Below are positions 35,893 through 45,860 of a DNA stretch of 64,000 bases, one piece after another. Within the stretch, counting starts at the first letter, position 1. The number at the start of each line of letters is the position of its first letter. The DNA is from Nitrosomonas sp. Nm34 (GTDB lineage: Bacteria; Pseudomonadota; Gammaproteobacteria; Burkholderiales; Nitrosomonadaceae), in assembly GCF_900113925.1 (NCBI RefSeq), contig NZ_FORD01000006.1:1-64000 (forward strand), written 5' to 3'. The position numbers were made by a program, and so were the translations under genes. A model generated the notes under the pieces. The model did no database searches. It saw nothing but the letters and a program-made list of their open reading frames with translations, and had not been told where the DNA came from.

Positions 35893-36144
35893 TCAGGTAG
35901 GCCGAATCAGAATGTCCCATTTGGGCAAAAGCGGGTTGCGCTCCAATCTGGCTTCAATCTTCCGCATGGCTTTCCTGGATAGAGAAACGCCTTTCCGGTA
36001 GAGCCTGCGGCTCAATTTTACCATCGGGTGGCTACCTTTCCAGGTCATGCTTTTCGCCCATGCCAGCATGGTTGCGGTATCCACCAGTTGGGCTCCATTC
36101 CAATGCTGTTCCCAAATTCCCCAATATGGTTCGATGGGATTACA
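35893..36144 (-). pseudogene. C-terminal fragment of a DDE transposase
   Basis: About 84 codons beginning at HCNPIEPYWGIWEQHWNG and running through TWKGSHPMVKLSRRLY to LPKWDILIRP. The NPIE..W segment carries the last catalytic Glu of IS630/ISAzo13-like DDE enzymes. The 5' part is missing: the sequence joins the left end of an IS982 element at 36145, which may have inserted there. Confidence 0.6.
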
Positions 36145-37122
36145 ATGTCAATTAAGAGCTAACTCGCAAGAAATTCCAGAAAAACAGAGCCGCAGCCAGC
36201 TTTCCAAATACATGTACCATAAGCCCCTTATAAGAACGAACTTTGCTGGCACATTCAATGCCTGTTTTTTTCTTCAATCCAGGCAAATAATGCCTCAATC
36301 GATTGCCGCACGTGAGCAACTGCTGTAGACAACCATTGATCCTGTGGTTCCAGGTAAGGTTGCCCTTTTTGTTTTTTAACCGATATCAAGACGGTCAGAT
36401 TCTGGGCTTGTCTGACTTCTTCGGCGTCGGGCCGTTGATAACCTTTATCACCATACAGTTGGTTGTTGTGCAATTGTGGCCGAATCTGATCAAATATCTT
36501 GCCATCATGATCGCTGGTACCAGTCACACCGATGTACGCAGGGACCGGCAATGAGCCTGGTTGGCGGCGTCCTACGATATGAACCCGCACAGCTTCCTGG
36601 TTGAGCAATAATCTGCATCCGCCAACTGTTTCGCTACACACGCGTTAAACCGATGACCTTGTTTGGCTAAGACTACCGGAAATGAATCGATCAGCCAAAC
36701 TTGCCTGGGATTCTTCGTTTCCTGTTCCTGCTGAATCAGTGCTAATAAGGGTGCAAACACATCGGCAACCCGATTCAGGCGCTGAACATAAGCCACATAA
36801 CCTGGAAGTCGTGGAAACCCATCGCGTAAATGGCCATCTGCGTACTTATAAATGCCTTTAATCTCTCGATCCTTGTCCATCACACCGAACAGGTAGAGAG
36901 CAATCACTTCTTCGTCGCTAAAACTTAAATCCGCGTAATGGCTCATTCTTTGACTATAAGCCCAAAGATTTTGCTGATAATGCTTCCAAATATAGAGATA
37001 AATTGTTATTAATCGGTTTTGCCAGTTCATTGGTAATTTGATTTATTGAGGTTGGGTGATGTCTTCCTCAATAGTTTAACGTTATTGATGAACTGGCTTC
37101 TATTTCAGCTCTTAATTCGCAT
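36145..37122 (-). mobile_element. IS982-family insertion sequence (decayed)
   Basis: About 978 bp. Putative inverted ends are ATGTCAATTAAGAGCT on the left and, reversed, ATGCGAATTAAGAGCT on the right. It contains one frameshifted transposase gene. No clear target duplication is seen, so the ends are approximate. Confidence 0.65.
36152..37030 (-). pseudogene. IS982 transposase with two frameshifts
   Basis: The N-terminal 150 codons include VIALYLFGVMDKDREIKGIY and WLIDSFPVVLAKQGHR with the first catalytic Asp. A one-base loss near 36598 shifts to the frame with VHIVGRRQPGSLPVP, DHDGKIFDQIRP and YGDKGYQRPDAEE. A second shift in an A-run near 36274 leads into TGIECASKVRSYKGL and the normal C-terminus, ending at 36152. 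The gene is inactive as read. Confidence 0.85.
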
Positions 37123-37253
37123 TTAATTAAATTTTTAGAAGTGTTCCTCAAAATAGATGGCAAGATCCATTACTAGAACCTGGGACGCTGCTCCCTGGGT
37201 TAAAGGAACTGGTATTCCTCATTTTCCTCCATATATAGGCAGGGGTTGGCTGC

Positions 37254-37558
37254 TTAAAGCGTTGAAACATCAAACCAGCGAAGCACAATCTTTTCTTGTT
37301 TGAGTTTTGCCTCAAGCTTGTGGGTAAAATCACACACCAATTTTGATCAAACTCGACGGCCATCACTTCATAAATAATGATTTGGTCTTTCTGAACATAT
37401 CCCTCATCTTCCCAGACACCTTCCGCTGGCGATTGCGAAAATGCAGTAATGCCGCTGAATTTCTTGGTTAGCTCTTCCTTGATATCCTTGAAGAGTTTTT
37501 TCGGAAATTTCTTTCCCAAATTATCGTTTAGCGGAAGTAGGAACTGAACAAGTTTCAT
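37254..37558 (-). pseudogene. Small conserved protein with a C-terminal frameshift
   Basis: The first about 75 codons (MKLVQFLLPLNDNLGKKFPK, then LTKKFSGITAFSQSPAEGVW) belong to a small conserved family I know only as hypothetical. Near 37330 the frame breaks. In the next frame the expected ending follows, DFTHKLEAKLKQEKIVLRWF and a stop at 37254. As read, translation would run on in the wrong frame to about 37148. The ATG overlaps the previous stop (ATGA). It is the last gene of the ku-ligD unit. Confidence 0.6.
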
Positions 37559-37743
37559 GATTCTTTTCTTGTTTCGTCTTCAGCTTTCATTCTTTCTCGA
37601 ATGTGGTCACCACCATTGGTAATTTCTGCCGCAACTTCCTCTAGCATCTTAATTCTACAGGTGGCTAATTTAATTGTCGCTTCGTATCCACTGGAAGCGC
37701 TGACCATAACGATAGTCTTGCCAGCCACGTGTTGTTCTAGCAT
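37555..37743 (-). CDS. Small hypothetical protein downstream of ligD
   Basis: 62 aa, charged and probably helical (TCRIKMLEEVAAEITNGGDH). There is no recognisable domain. It sits 20 bp after ligD and overlaps the next gene by four bases, so it is very likely translated within the Ku-LigD operon. A link to end joining is only suggested by position. Confidence 0.5.
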   Translation of the reverse strand: MLEQHVAGKTIVMVSASSGYEATIKLATCRIKMLEEVAAEITNGGDHIRERMKAEDETRKES

Positions 37744-37762
37744 TATTAATTTCCATTCGGAA

Positions 37763-40303
37763 TTAGAGTTTAAGCTTCTGAGAGGTTTTCAAGAATTCTG
37801 CCGATACTTTTTCTGCATTCTTCAAGAGTTTAGCATCGATGTCTTTAAGAGTAATGGCATTGGCCTTCTTATATTTCTTCAACTCCGTCCACGTAACAGG
37901 CCATGCAATCGATGCACCTGCTCGCGCGCGCAATGAAAACGGTACAATTGCCGTGGAAGAGAAGTCGTTGCGGAAGAAGTCTATGAAGATTTTCCCTGCA
38001 CGTTTCTTCTTGCTCATATTGGCGACATATGCCTCCGGCACTTCCCGCGCCATGTTCTCCGAGAACTCACGAGAGAATTCTTTAATCTCGTCCCACTCAT
38101 AATCCGGTTTAATGGGAACAACGATGTGAACGCCTTTACCGCCTGAGAGCCGTGGAAATGAGACAAGCCCGGCTTTCTCAAGACGGTTGCGTATATCTTC
38201 TGCCGCTAATTTTACCGCCTCAAACGGAATGCCTTCATCTGGATCAAGATCAAAGATGATTTGATCGGGTTTTCCCTCATTTTCCAAAGTGCTCTGCCAT
38301 GCGTGGAATTCTATCGTTCCCATTTGCGCAAGCTGCAAAATTCCCACTTCATCTTCAACGTAAATATATTCGTGCTTATTGACCTTATGCGTGACAGTTT
38401 TTGATTTGACCGAGCTGCCCAGGCCCTCCATAGCGGTTCGTTGAAAGAAACATTCCCCACCGATGCCATCCGTGCAACGCAAAAAACTAATTAAACGCCC
38501 TTTAATGAACGGAAACATCGAGGGCGCAACCTTCGCGTAATATGCTGCGACCTCCCCTTTGGTGATGGCAGTATCCGGATAAACAATCCGTTCGGGATGC
38601 GAAATCGTTACACCGTTGAATGATACCGCCCCCTTCACCTTACTCGCTTTCGTGCGAGGCTTCATACCGCCGGTTACCTCTCTCAAAGGATGTGGTATTT
38701 CTTCCACCACTGCCTTAGGATTTTTATCTTTCCGAAGCCCTTTAAAGGATGCGTGGCGGATACGACCATCTCGCGTCCACTCCGTAAAGGATATTTCACA
38801 GAGTTTTTCGGGCCTCACATAAATATATCCGCGTAACCCTCTGGGCACCTTGTCCAAGAAGGGCGATTTATCCGTTTTGAGCGCAATGAGCTTTTGATAA
38901 ATCTCCTTGGCAAGCTCTCGAGAAAAACCTGCTCCCACCTTGCCTGCATAGGTGAATTGGTTATTCTTATAATATCCCAACAATAGCGCACCGATGGCCT
39001 TATCGTGAGCTTTACCAGGCATCAAGCCGCCTATTACAAATTCCTGCTCAAGGCCGCATTTACTTTTCACCCAATCTTTAGTCCGGCATCCGCAGTAAAG
39101 GCTATCCTTCTTCTTGGAAACCAAACCTTCTGCGCCAATTTTGCAAGCCTTATCCAGAAGGTCTGGGGCACTTTCGAAATGTTCTGAGTAATGGATGGGA
39201 CCTTTTGCCTCCTTTAAAATCTGCTCCAGCAGCGCTTTGCGATCAATCAAAGTCTCCTGGATCAAGGCTTCGCCGTTTAAATGGAGGAGATCAAAAATCC
39301 AGCCTTCAATCTTTTCAGGTTCATCGTTTGAGAGCGCAACCTGTAATGCCCCGAAAGCGATCCTGCCATTCCGGTCAAGGGCACAAGCCTCTAAATCGAA
39401 AACCGCATTCTTAACATTCAATGCCGCGATAGCCTTGGCCAACGATTCAAACTTATGGGTCCAGTCTTTTTTGCTTCGGGTACGTAGAACAACTTTTCCA
39501 TCTGAGACAAAGGCCATGAGGCGATAGCCATCAAATTTGATCTCGTGAACCCATGCATCGTCCCCAGGTGCCTGGTCAACGAGAGTGGCGAGTTCTGGCT
39601 CATCGTACTGCTTTAAAAGAGCATTCAGAGAGGTCGTTGGTTGGGAGACCGCCTTGTTGGGTTTCGATACGGGTTTAATGGGTTCTAATTTGAGCGCTTT
39701 TGTACGCTCGGTGGTTTTGCCAAGCCCTGCCTTTCGAATCTCGTCCATAGTACGACCTGTTACGATACTGGTATTCTCGCGTTTGAGGAAATCAGCGTTC
39801 TCGATTTTGCTTAACGCAAAGTCGTCTTTGCCCTTAATGAGCAGCCAGTTCTCGCGTTTATCCAACGTGCGCATTCGGATCAAATGCCACAGCCCCTTCA
39901 TGCGGCTACCTTCAATTGTAAAAGTAATACGGCCCTCTTTCTCCATCTTGTCTGGATCGTCTTCGGGCATCCAGGTTCCCTTATCCCAGATCATGACCGG
40001 CCCGGCACCATATTGTTTGTCTGCAATGACGCCTTCAAAATCATTGTAATCCATCGGATGATCTTCGGTACGAACTGCCAGCCGTTTATCTGCAGGGTCG
40101 TAGCTCGGGCCTTTTGTCACCGCCCAGCTTTTCATTACCCCGTGCCATTCAAGCCGGAAGTCATAGTGAGTACGGGTCGCCTCGTGCAGCTGAATAACAA
40201 AACCCAGATTTGTTTTAGCGCGTTTTCCGACTTTGCCTTTCGGTTCAGCCGTAATGCCAAAGTCTCGCTTTTCGTTATATTTTTTTAAAAGGTCACGCGA
40301 CAT
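37763..40303 (-). CDS. ligD: Multifunctional DNA ligase D
   Basis: 846 aa with the order phosphoesterase, ligase, polymerase. The N-terminal 3'-phosphoesterase domain has LHEATRTHYDFRLE with H40, H46 and D48. The ATP-dependent ligase has the nucleotidyl Lys256 in EIKFDGYRLM and the OB-fold part around KVGAGFSRELA. The C-terminal primase-polymerase domain has DLDPDEGIPF and FPRLSGGKGVHIVVPI. It joins double-strand breaks together with Ku by non-homologous end joining. The ATG follows the Ku stop directly (TAAATG). Confidence 0.97.
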   Translation of the reverse strand: MSRDLLKKYNEKRDFGITAEPKGKVGKRAKTNLGFVIQLHEATRTHYDFRLEWHGVMKSWAVTKGPSYDPADKRLAVRTEDHPMDYNDFEGVIADKQYGAGPVMIWDKGTWMPEDDPDKMEKEGRITFTIEGSRMKGLWHLIRMRTLDKRENWLLIKGKDDFALSKIENADFLKRENTSIVTGRTMDEIRKAGLGKTTERTKALKLEPIKPVSKPNKAVSQPTTSLNALLKQYDEPELATLVDQAPGDDAWVHEIKFDGYRLMAFVSDGKVVLRTRSKKDWTHKFESLAKAIAALNVKNAVFDLEACALDRNGRIAFGALQVALSNDEPEKIEGWIFDLLHLNGEALIQETLIDRKALLEQILKEAKGPIHYSEHFESAPDLLDKACKIGAEGLVSKKKDSLYCGCRTKDWVKSKCGLEQEFVIGGLMPGKAHDKAIGALLLGYYKNNQFTYAGKVGAGFSRELAKEIYQKLIALKTDKSPFLDKVPRGLRGYIYVRPEKLCEISFTEWTRDGRIRHASFKGLRKDKNPKAVVEEIPHPLREVTGGMKPRTKASKVKGAVSFNGVTISHPERIVYPDTAITKGEVAAYYAKVAPSMFPFIKGRLISFLRCTDGIGGECFFQRTAMEGLGSSVKSKTVTHKVNKHEYIYVEDEVGILQLAQMGTIEFHAWQSTLENEGKPDQIIFDLDPDEGIPFEAVKLAAEDIRNRLEKAGLVSFPRLSGGKGVHIVVPIKPDYEWDEIKEFSREFSENMAREVPEAYVANMSKKKRAGKIFIDFFRNDFSSTAIVPFSLRARAGASIAWPVTWTELKKYKKANAITLKDIDAKLLKNAEKVSAEFLKTSQKLKL

Positions 40304-41188
40304 TTAGGCTGCCTGCTTTTTCCTGGTTACCTTCTTCTTTGCAGCAGGTTTCTTCGACGCAGCTTTTTTAGGGGTACTTTCCGCCTTTGACTCGGATGCC
40401 TGGCCGCCTTTGGATTGTGCTAGACTCTTACGCAAGGCGTCCATGATACTGATGACTTTCTCAGTTGGCTTTTTCTCGCCCTTAACCCGTGGGGCGCGCT
40501 TTTCCATCTTAGCCTCGATAATTTCTTTCAGGCCTTCTTGATAAAGGTCCTTGAACTTGGTAGGATCAAAGTCGCCAGATTTGCGTTCAATAAGTTCCAA
40601 GGCCAAATCCATTTGGTCTTTTTCTGACTCGGCATTGGATGGGATATCTTCAAAATATTGCTCGGCTTTGCGAACTTCATAATTGTATCGCAAGGTTTCG
40701 AGTATCAGCCCTTTGCTACAAGCTTTAAGCGCTACAATGCGTTCACGGTTTGCAATGACGACCTGGCCTATGGCCACTTTCCTGCTTTTCTTCAATGCAT
40801 CTCGAATGGTCACATAAGCTTCATGCGCTAGCTTATTGTCCGGGGAGACGTAATAAGGATGATCAAAATAGATTGGATCAATTGAAGACAGGTCAGCAAA
40901 CTGAACGAGATCAATTGTGTGTTCGCTCTCTAAGCGCAGCTTTTCGATCTCTTCATCTTCAATAGGAATAAAAGCGCCCTTTTCGTATTCATAACCTTTG
41001 ACAATATCGTCTGCTTCAACGACCTCTCCTTCTTCGTTGACAGTTTGATAATGGATTCGTTGGCCAGTCTCCTTATCGTATTTATGAAGACGGATTTTTT
41101 CGCTTTCGGTCACGGCTGGGTAAAGGCGGACCGGAAAGGAAACAAGGGACAATCTGATCTGTCCTTTCCAGTATTCGTGCTGTGGCAT
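40304..41188 (-). CDS. ku: Bacterial Ku protein
   Basis: 294 aa, homodimeric DNA-end-binding protein of NHEJ. It begins YWKGQIRLSLVSFPVRLYP, the typical start of bacterial Ku, and continues with VKGYEYEKGAFIPIEDEEIE. The last 30 residues are a Lys/Ala-rich tail (KKAASKKPAAKKKVTRKKQA) that in other Ku proteins assists DNA binding and LigD recruitment. It is first in the operon with ligD. Confidence 0.97.
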   Translation of the reverse strand: MPQHEYWKGQIRLSLVSFPVRLYPAVTESEKIRLHKYDKETGQRIHYQTVNEEGEVVEADDIVKGYEYEKGAFIPIEDEEIEKLRLESEHTIDLVQFADLSSIDPIYFDHPYYVSPDNKLAHEAYVTIRDALKKSRKVAIGQVVIANRERIVALKACSKGLILETLRYNYEVRKAEQYFEDIPSNAESEKDQMDLALELIERKSGDFDPTKFKDLYQEGLKEIIEAKMEKRAPRVKGEKKPTEKVISIMDALRKSLAQSKGGQASESKAESTPKKAASKKPAAKKKVTRKKQAA

Positions 41189-41760
41189 GTCCTTCTCCTT
41201 AAGATAACTTATCCATAATAAACCGGGAAACCGCCCCTATAATTTCGGATAATTAATGCCAGTTGGAGGGAATTTTCTCAGTTTCTTGATTTCTATTTGG
41301 GTTGACAATTGTTGTTTAAGTATATTCATTATGGAGCCTAACTCTTATCTTATTGTCGGAGCTACATAAGGCTTGAAGCTACAATTACCTTAGGATGATT
41401 GCTAAAACACAAATATCAATGTCTCCACCTAATACAACGAGAGTGTTAGTACCATAAATAGAAGGTGTGATCTTTGAGAATAAAGTTCATTTATTATTGT
41501 CTTATCGAATCGCGTAGATTTCTCTGTTACCCACCCTCAACAGGGGATAAATAGGACCAATACGCTCGGTAAAATTGTCTAATAAAGCTAGGTATGCCAA
41601 GCTTCAGGAGGAAGGATAATGGGCATGCAATCATGGATTGGTCGCATCCATTCGTTACTACGATGAAAATGAAATTAAGGAAATTTTTTGTGAATGCCTC
41701 AAAAAATGTCCCACAACCAATAAATAGATAGGCTTAAATGACGCAAGTATTTGATTTTTT
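41189..41760. other. Intergenic stretch, nothing certain
   Basis: About 570 bp between ku and the tRNA genes. A strong AGGAGGAAGG followed by ATG at about 41620 leads to only 15 codons. In another frame YYDENEIKEIFCECLKKC is open but has no start. No RNA gene is recognised. Confidence 0.4.
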
Positions 41761-41836
41761 TGGGGTGGCTGATGGGGGTCGAACCCACGACAACCGGAAT
41801 CACAATCCGGGACTCTACCACTGAGCTACAGCCACC
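41761..41836 (-). tRNA. tRNA-His (GTG)
   Basis: A cloverleaf reads on the minus strand: acceptor GTGGCTG/CAGCCAC with the extra 5' G expected of tRNA-His, anticodon loop TTGTGAT flanked by CCGGA/TCCGG, a standard T arm GGTTCGACCC, and an encoded CCA at the 3' end. Confidence 0.95.
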
Positions 41837-41901
41837 ATCTACGCTAAATCGGTATGCTTATCACTTTAGCAATGATATTTTGTAATTTAAAGACGTAATC
41901 T

Positions 41902-41978
41902 TGGCGTGCCCGACAGGAATCGAACCTGTAACCCCCAGCTTAGAAGGCTGGTGCTCTATCCGGTTGAGCTACGGGCAC
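41902..41978 (-). tRNA. tRNA-Arg (TCT)
   Basis: Minus strand: acceptor GTGCCCG/CGGGCAC, anticodon loop TTCTAAG giving TCT, T arm GGTTCGATTCC, and an encoded CCA. It is 65 bp upstream of tRNA-His and the genes are probably cotranscribed. Confidence 0.95.
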
Positions 41979-42016
41979 TACTCAAGCCGGGTTTAATCCA
42001 ACACAGCAGAATATAC

Positions 42017-42093
42017 TGGTCGGGGTGGAGAGATTTGAACTCCCGACATCCTGGTCCCAAACCAGGCGCGCTACCAGGCTACGCTACACCCCG
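42017..42093 (-). tRNA. tRNA-Pro (TGG)
   Basis: Minus strand: acceptor CGGGGTG/CACCCCG, anticodon loop TTTGGGA giving TGG between CCTGG/CCAGG, T arm AGTTCAAATCT, and an encoded CCA. First of a three-tRNA cluster. Confidence 0.95.
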
Positions 42094-42603
42094 GAAAGTC
42101 GGCTAATATACCTTCTTAGAAAGTATTCGTCAAATTCCAATTTATATTTACTTGCACAGCAAATTTTTATTTCTACAGGATGGCCGGCTAATAAGGCTAA
42201 AGTAAAGACTTTTTCCAGCTCATTTGCAGAATTAGTATCAGGATAAATATGAATGATTCAATATTAATTGAAATAAACCATTTTGTCTCTATTCAACAAC
42301 TTTTATTTATTACTATTGAGCAGCCACAGATTATTGATTATTGACCTGTCACAAATGGATAAAAAGCTAATAACAGATAACATCTACGTCTCCTCCGTCC
42401 TTTATTTCTAATATTTCTTGATCAATACAGCACCTTATCTATTCCTTTAGATTCTCCATTGTATGAGAAAATCCAGATACGTTGCCGCTTACTGAAAATA
42501 ATATTTTGATAGCTTGATACCTGAAAAGAGAATGATTCATACAACCATCTTGTTTCACTAACTTAGCTAAGGTATAGTGGCGACCTGCCATTTAATATAT
42601 CCA
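42094..42603. other. AT-rich intergenic stretch upstream of the glycine riboswitch
   Basis: About 510 bp holding the promoters of the minus-strand tRNA cluster and of the plus-strand gcv operon. No gene is visible. Confidence 0.5.
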
Positions 42604-42807
42604 AGCAGGAGAGCGCGCTTTATTTAAGCGCCGCCGAAGGCGTAACCCCCCCGGAATCGCTCAGGTATAGTTATAAAAACAGCATTGACTAAAAAACTGC
42701 TTGCGACAGGCAATCTGGAGAGCGCCGAACTAACTGTGAGTTCAGCCACCGAAGGGGCACGCGGACAGAATTCTACCGTAAAACTCTCAGGTAAAAGGAC
42801 AGAGGGG
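42604..42807 (+). promoter_or_regulatory. Tandem glycine riboswitch
   Basis: Two aptamers are recognisable by the conserved pieces GGAGAGCGC, CGCCGAAGG and GCTCAGGTA in the first (from 42604) and GGAGAGCGCC, CACCGAAGGGGCA and CTCAGGTAAAAGGACAGAGG in the second (to 42807). The architecture with a short linker is that of glycine-responsive leaders upstream of glycine cleavage genes. It lies directly before gcvT. Confidence 0.95.
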
Positions 42808-42835
42808 TGAAGTCCAAGAGAAGGCTTCATTTTTT
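42808..42835 (+). terminator. Intrinsic terminator of the riboswitch expression platform
   Basis: TGAAGTCC and GGCTTCA pair with one bulged base around an A-rich loop, followed by TTTTTT. This sits between the second aptamer and gcvT, so glycine binding probably prevents termination and turns the operon on. Confidence 0.75.
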
Positions 42836-42853
42836 ATCTTAGGGAGAAAATCT

Positions 42854-43945
42854 GTGCTAAAAATAACCCCTCTTAATCAGACCCACCGAGAAATGAACGC
42901 AAAAATGGTTGATTTCGGTGGTTGGGATATGCCGCTTCATTATGGATCACAACTAGAAGAACACCATAAGATCAGGCAGGATGCAGGCATGTTCGATGTG
43001 TCACATATGCTGGTTGTCGATATTCATGGGGAAAATGTTCGTCATTTCCTGCGGCAACTGGTTGCCAATAATGTAGATAAGCTTACTGTATCAGGTAAAG
43101 CGCTTTATACTTGTATGCTTAATCCTGATGGCGGAATCATTGATGATCTTATTATCTATTTTTTATCAGAATCCTGGTTTCGATTAGTAGTCAATGCAGG
43201 TACTGCAGATAAAGATGTTGCATGGATCACCTCACAACGTGATAAAACCGCACCTTATCTCGAAATAAAACCACGCCGTGATTTGGCAATGATTGCTGTA
43301 CAAGGCCCCAATGCGCGCGTTAAAGTCTGGCAAGTCATACCCGGTGCCCAGTCAACCACGGACAATCTAAAGCAATTCCAAGCAGCCTCATTCGAGCAAT
43401 ATTTTATCGCACGCACGGGCTATACCGGGGAAGATGGTTTTGAAATTATTTTACCCGCCAATGACGCAGTGGATTTCTGGAAAAAACTATACGCAGCGGG
43501 TGTAGCGCCGGCAGGATTAGGTGCACGCGATACGTTGCGTTTAGAAGCAGGAATGAATCTTTATGGTCAGGACATGGATGAAACCACTAACCCACTCGAA
43601 TCAGGATTAGCCTGGACAGTCGATCTAAAAAGCGAGCGGGATTTTATTGGTAAGCAAGCGCTCTTGCAAACTACTACCAAACGACAATTATTCGGTCTAT
43701 TATTATTGGATAAAGGTGTACTTCGTAGTCATCAGAAAGTGGTAACGCATCGTGATCAAGCTGATGGTGAGGGAGAAATTACCAGCGGTGGTTTCTCACC
43801 CACGCTTAATCAATCAATCGCTTTGGCACGCCTGCCAGCAGAAGTCGCCATTGGCGAAGAAGTTCATGTACTGGTACGAGATAAAAAACTCGCTGCCAAA
43901 GTCGTAAAATATCCATTTGTACGAAACGGTCAAATTTTGGTTTGA
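42854..43945 (+). CDS. gcvT: Aminomethyltransferase, glycine cleavage T protein
   Basis: 363 aa, GTG start behind AGGGAGAAA. It shows [14 protein letters not shown] at the N-terminus, MFDVSHM, the folate-site region YTGEDGFEI and [15 protein letters not shown], and [14 protein letters not shown] near the end. It transfers the aminomethyl group from lipoyl-H protein to tetrahydrofolate, releasing ammonia. First gene of the riboswitch-controlled operon. Confidence 0.97.
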   Translation: MLKITPLNQTHREMNAKMVDFGGWDMPLHYGSQLEEHHKIRQDAGMFDVSHMLVVDIHGENVRHFLRQLVANNVDKLTVSGKALYTCMLNPDGGIIDDLIIYFLSESWFRLVVNAGTADKDVAWITSQRDKTAPYLEIKPRRDLAMIAVQGPNARVKVWQVIPGAQSTTDNLKQFQAASFEQYFIARTGYTGEDGFEIILPANDAVDFWKKLYAAGVAPAGLGARDTLRLEAGMNLYGQDMDETTNPLESGLAWTVDLKSERDFIGKQALLQTTTKRQLFGLLLLDKGVLRSHQKVVTHRDQADGEGEITSGGFSPTLNQSIALARLPAEVAIGEEVHVLVRDKKLAAKVVKYPFVRNGQILV

Positions 43946-43986
43946 CCCCGAGACCAATAAAATTTTCCTAATTTTGGAGTTAAAAA

Positions 43987-44376
43987 ATGAGTATCCCAAC
44001 ACAACTAAAATATACAAAATCACATGAATGGGTAAAATCCGAAAGTGATGGCACAATCACGGTAGGCATCACCCAGCACGCTCAAGAATTACTCGGAGAC
44101 ATGGTATTTGTTGAATTACCAAAAATTGGCCGCACGCTTGCACAAAAAGAGGAATGCGTGGTGGTTGAATCTGTCAAAGCTGCAGCCGATGTTTATTCTC
44201 CTGTAGCAGGTGAAGTGGTTGCAGTGAACTCTGAATTGGAGTCTTCACCAGAGAAAATCAATCAAGATCCCTATCAAGCATGGTTATTTAAATTGAAGCC
44301 AGCCAATGCTGCTGATCTAGCAGGTTTACTTGATGCGCAAGGGTATGAAAAAGCATTGGAAAGCGAAGGGCATTAA
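43987..44376 (+). CDS. gcvH: Glycine cleavage H protein
   Basis: 129 aa, single lipoyl-type beta barrel. The lipoylation site is Lys64 in [22 protein letters not shown] at the start and [14 protein letters not shown] near the end are typical. Carries the aminomethyl intermediate between P, T and L proteins. Preceded by TTTTGGAG. Confidence 0.97.
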   Translation: MSIPTQLKYTKSHEWVKSESDGTITVGITQHAQELLGDMVFVELPKIGRTLAQKEECVVVESVKAAADVYSPVAGEVVAVNSELESSPEKINQDPYQAWLFKLKPANAADLAGLLDAQGYEKALESEGH

Positions 44377-44433
44377 TTTCCAGTTCTTTTCTTTTTGATT
44401 CATTGCAACAAAATACTTTACACACTATCAATC

Positions 44434-45795
44434 ATGCCGTTCATTCCTCATACTGAAGAAGATGTCAAAGAAATGCTTGCCAGTATCGGAGCAAGCTCTA
44501 TTGAAGAATTATTTGATGAAATTCCGCCTGACCTAAAAACAGGCGCATTAACATGTGTACCCCCAGGCATGTCTGAGATGGAGATCTCAAGACTCATGCT
44601 GGAGCGCGCGCAAGCTGATGGCTTTTATCTCAGCTTCATTGGCGCGGGGGCCTATGAGCACCATATTCCTGCAGCAGTCTGGCAAATCACCACTCGCGGT
44701 GAATTCTATTCTTCCTATACGCCCTATCAAGCTGAAGCGAGCCAGGGTACGCTCCAATTATTGTATGAATACCAGACAATGATGGCCTCATTAACTGGTA
44801 TGGACGTATCCAACGCCAGCCTATATGACGGTGCCACGGCACTTGCTGAGGCTGCTTTGATGGCTGTTCGCCAACATAAGACATCGCGCCGTATCCTGGT
44901 GCCGCGCACGGTTCATCCTGCTTACCGCAAGGTATTAAGCGCTATCGTCAGAAACCAGGATATTGAGGTAGTGGAAATTCCTTTCTGCCCTGAGTCAGGA
45001 CAGGTTCTGCTTGAACATCTTGAACCGTTTGGCCAGGAAGATTTTGCTGCACTCGTCATTCCTCAACCTAATTTCTTTGGTGTTCTTGAGCAAGTCGATG
45101 CGATGACAGACTGGGCGCACGCAAAACATTCATCAGTCATCGCTGTCGTTAACCCAATGTCACTGGCGATGCTGGTGCCCCCAGGTGAATGGGGCACTCA
45201 AGGTGCAGATATTGCCGTGGGTGAAGGTCAACCTCTGGGTATTCCTCTTTCCAGCGGTGGGCCTTATTTCGGGTTTATGACCTGCAAGCATGACTTGGTT
45301 CGCCAAATGCCAGGGCGCATCATCGGCCGGACGGTTGATTTAGATAATAAACCAGGTTTTGTGCTGACTTTACAAGCACGCGAACAACATATCCGCCGCT
45401 CCAAAGCCACCTCGAATATTTGTACTAATCAAGGATTAATGGTAACAGCAGCCACCATTTATATGTCTTTATTAGGCCCTGAAGGATTACGGCAGGTAGC
45501 GGCTCAATCACATGCCAATATGTTACAGTTAGCAGAGCAATTGGAGCAATTACCTGGGGTAAAACGAGTCTATAGCGGACCTTGTTTTCATGAGGTTGCA
45601 CTGACACTGCCGAGACCAGTTAATGAAATTCTACAAGCCCTTAAGGAACAAGGAATTCTTGGCGGATTAAACTTGCAAGAGCATTACCCTGAATTGGAGA
45701 ATGCTTTGCTGGTATGTGCCACCGAAACGAAAACAGCTGATGATTTGAACAAGTACAGCGAAATGCTCGGGAAGATTCTTAAAAAATACGGTTGA
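44434..45795 (+). CDS. gcvPA: Glycine dehydrogenase (decarboxylating) subunit 1
   Basis: 453 aa from the ATG at 44434 ([15 protein letters not shown]). This is the N-terminal half of the P protein in organisms with a split enzyme: [28 protein letters not shown], and later [20 protein letters not shown]. It pairs with the second subunit encoded downstream to form the PLP enzyme that decarboxylates glycine. Family length is about 450 aa. Confidence 0.96.
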   Translation: MPFIPHTEEDVKEMLASIGASSIEELFDEIPPDLKTGALTCVPPGMSEMEISRLMLERAQADGFYLSFIGAGAYEHHIPAAVWQITTRGEFYSSYTPYQAEASQGTLQLLYEYQTMMASLTGMDVSNASLYDGATALAEAALMAVRQHKTSRRILVPRTVHPAYRKVLSAIVRNQDIEVVEIPFCPESGQVLLEHLEPFGQEDFAALVIPQPNFFGVLEQVDAMTDWAHAKHSSVIAVVNPMSLAMLVPPGEWGTQGADIAVGEGQPLGIPLSSGGPYFGFMTCKHDLVRQMPGRIIGRTVDLDNKPGFVLTLQAREQHIRRSKATSNICTNQGLMVTAATIYMSLLGPEGLRQVAAQSHANMLQLAEQLEQLPGVKRVYSGPCFHEVALTLPRPVNEILQALKEQGILGGLNLQEHYPELENALLVCATETKTADDLNKYSEMLGKILKKYG

Positions 45796-45860
45796 ATCGA
45801 ATTCCCATTATGATGCAGTTTTAGTTGCTTTGAATTAATCTCCAATTATGTAAAGATTAT

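Noticed and set aside
37555..37936. Plus-strand frames opposite ligD and its followers
   Set aside because: They are shadows of well-supported minus-strand genes.
42624..42830. 68-codon minus-strand frame across the riboswitch
   Set aside because: It is antisense to a clear tandem glycine aptamer and has no coding support.
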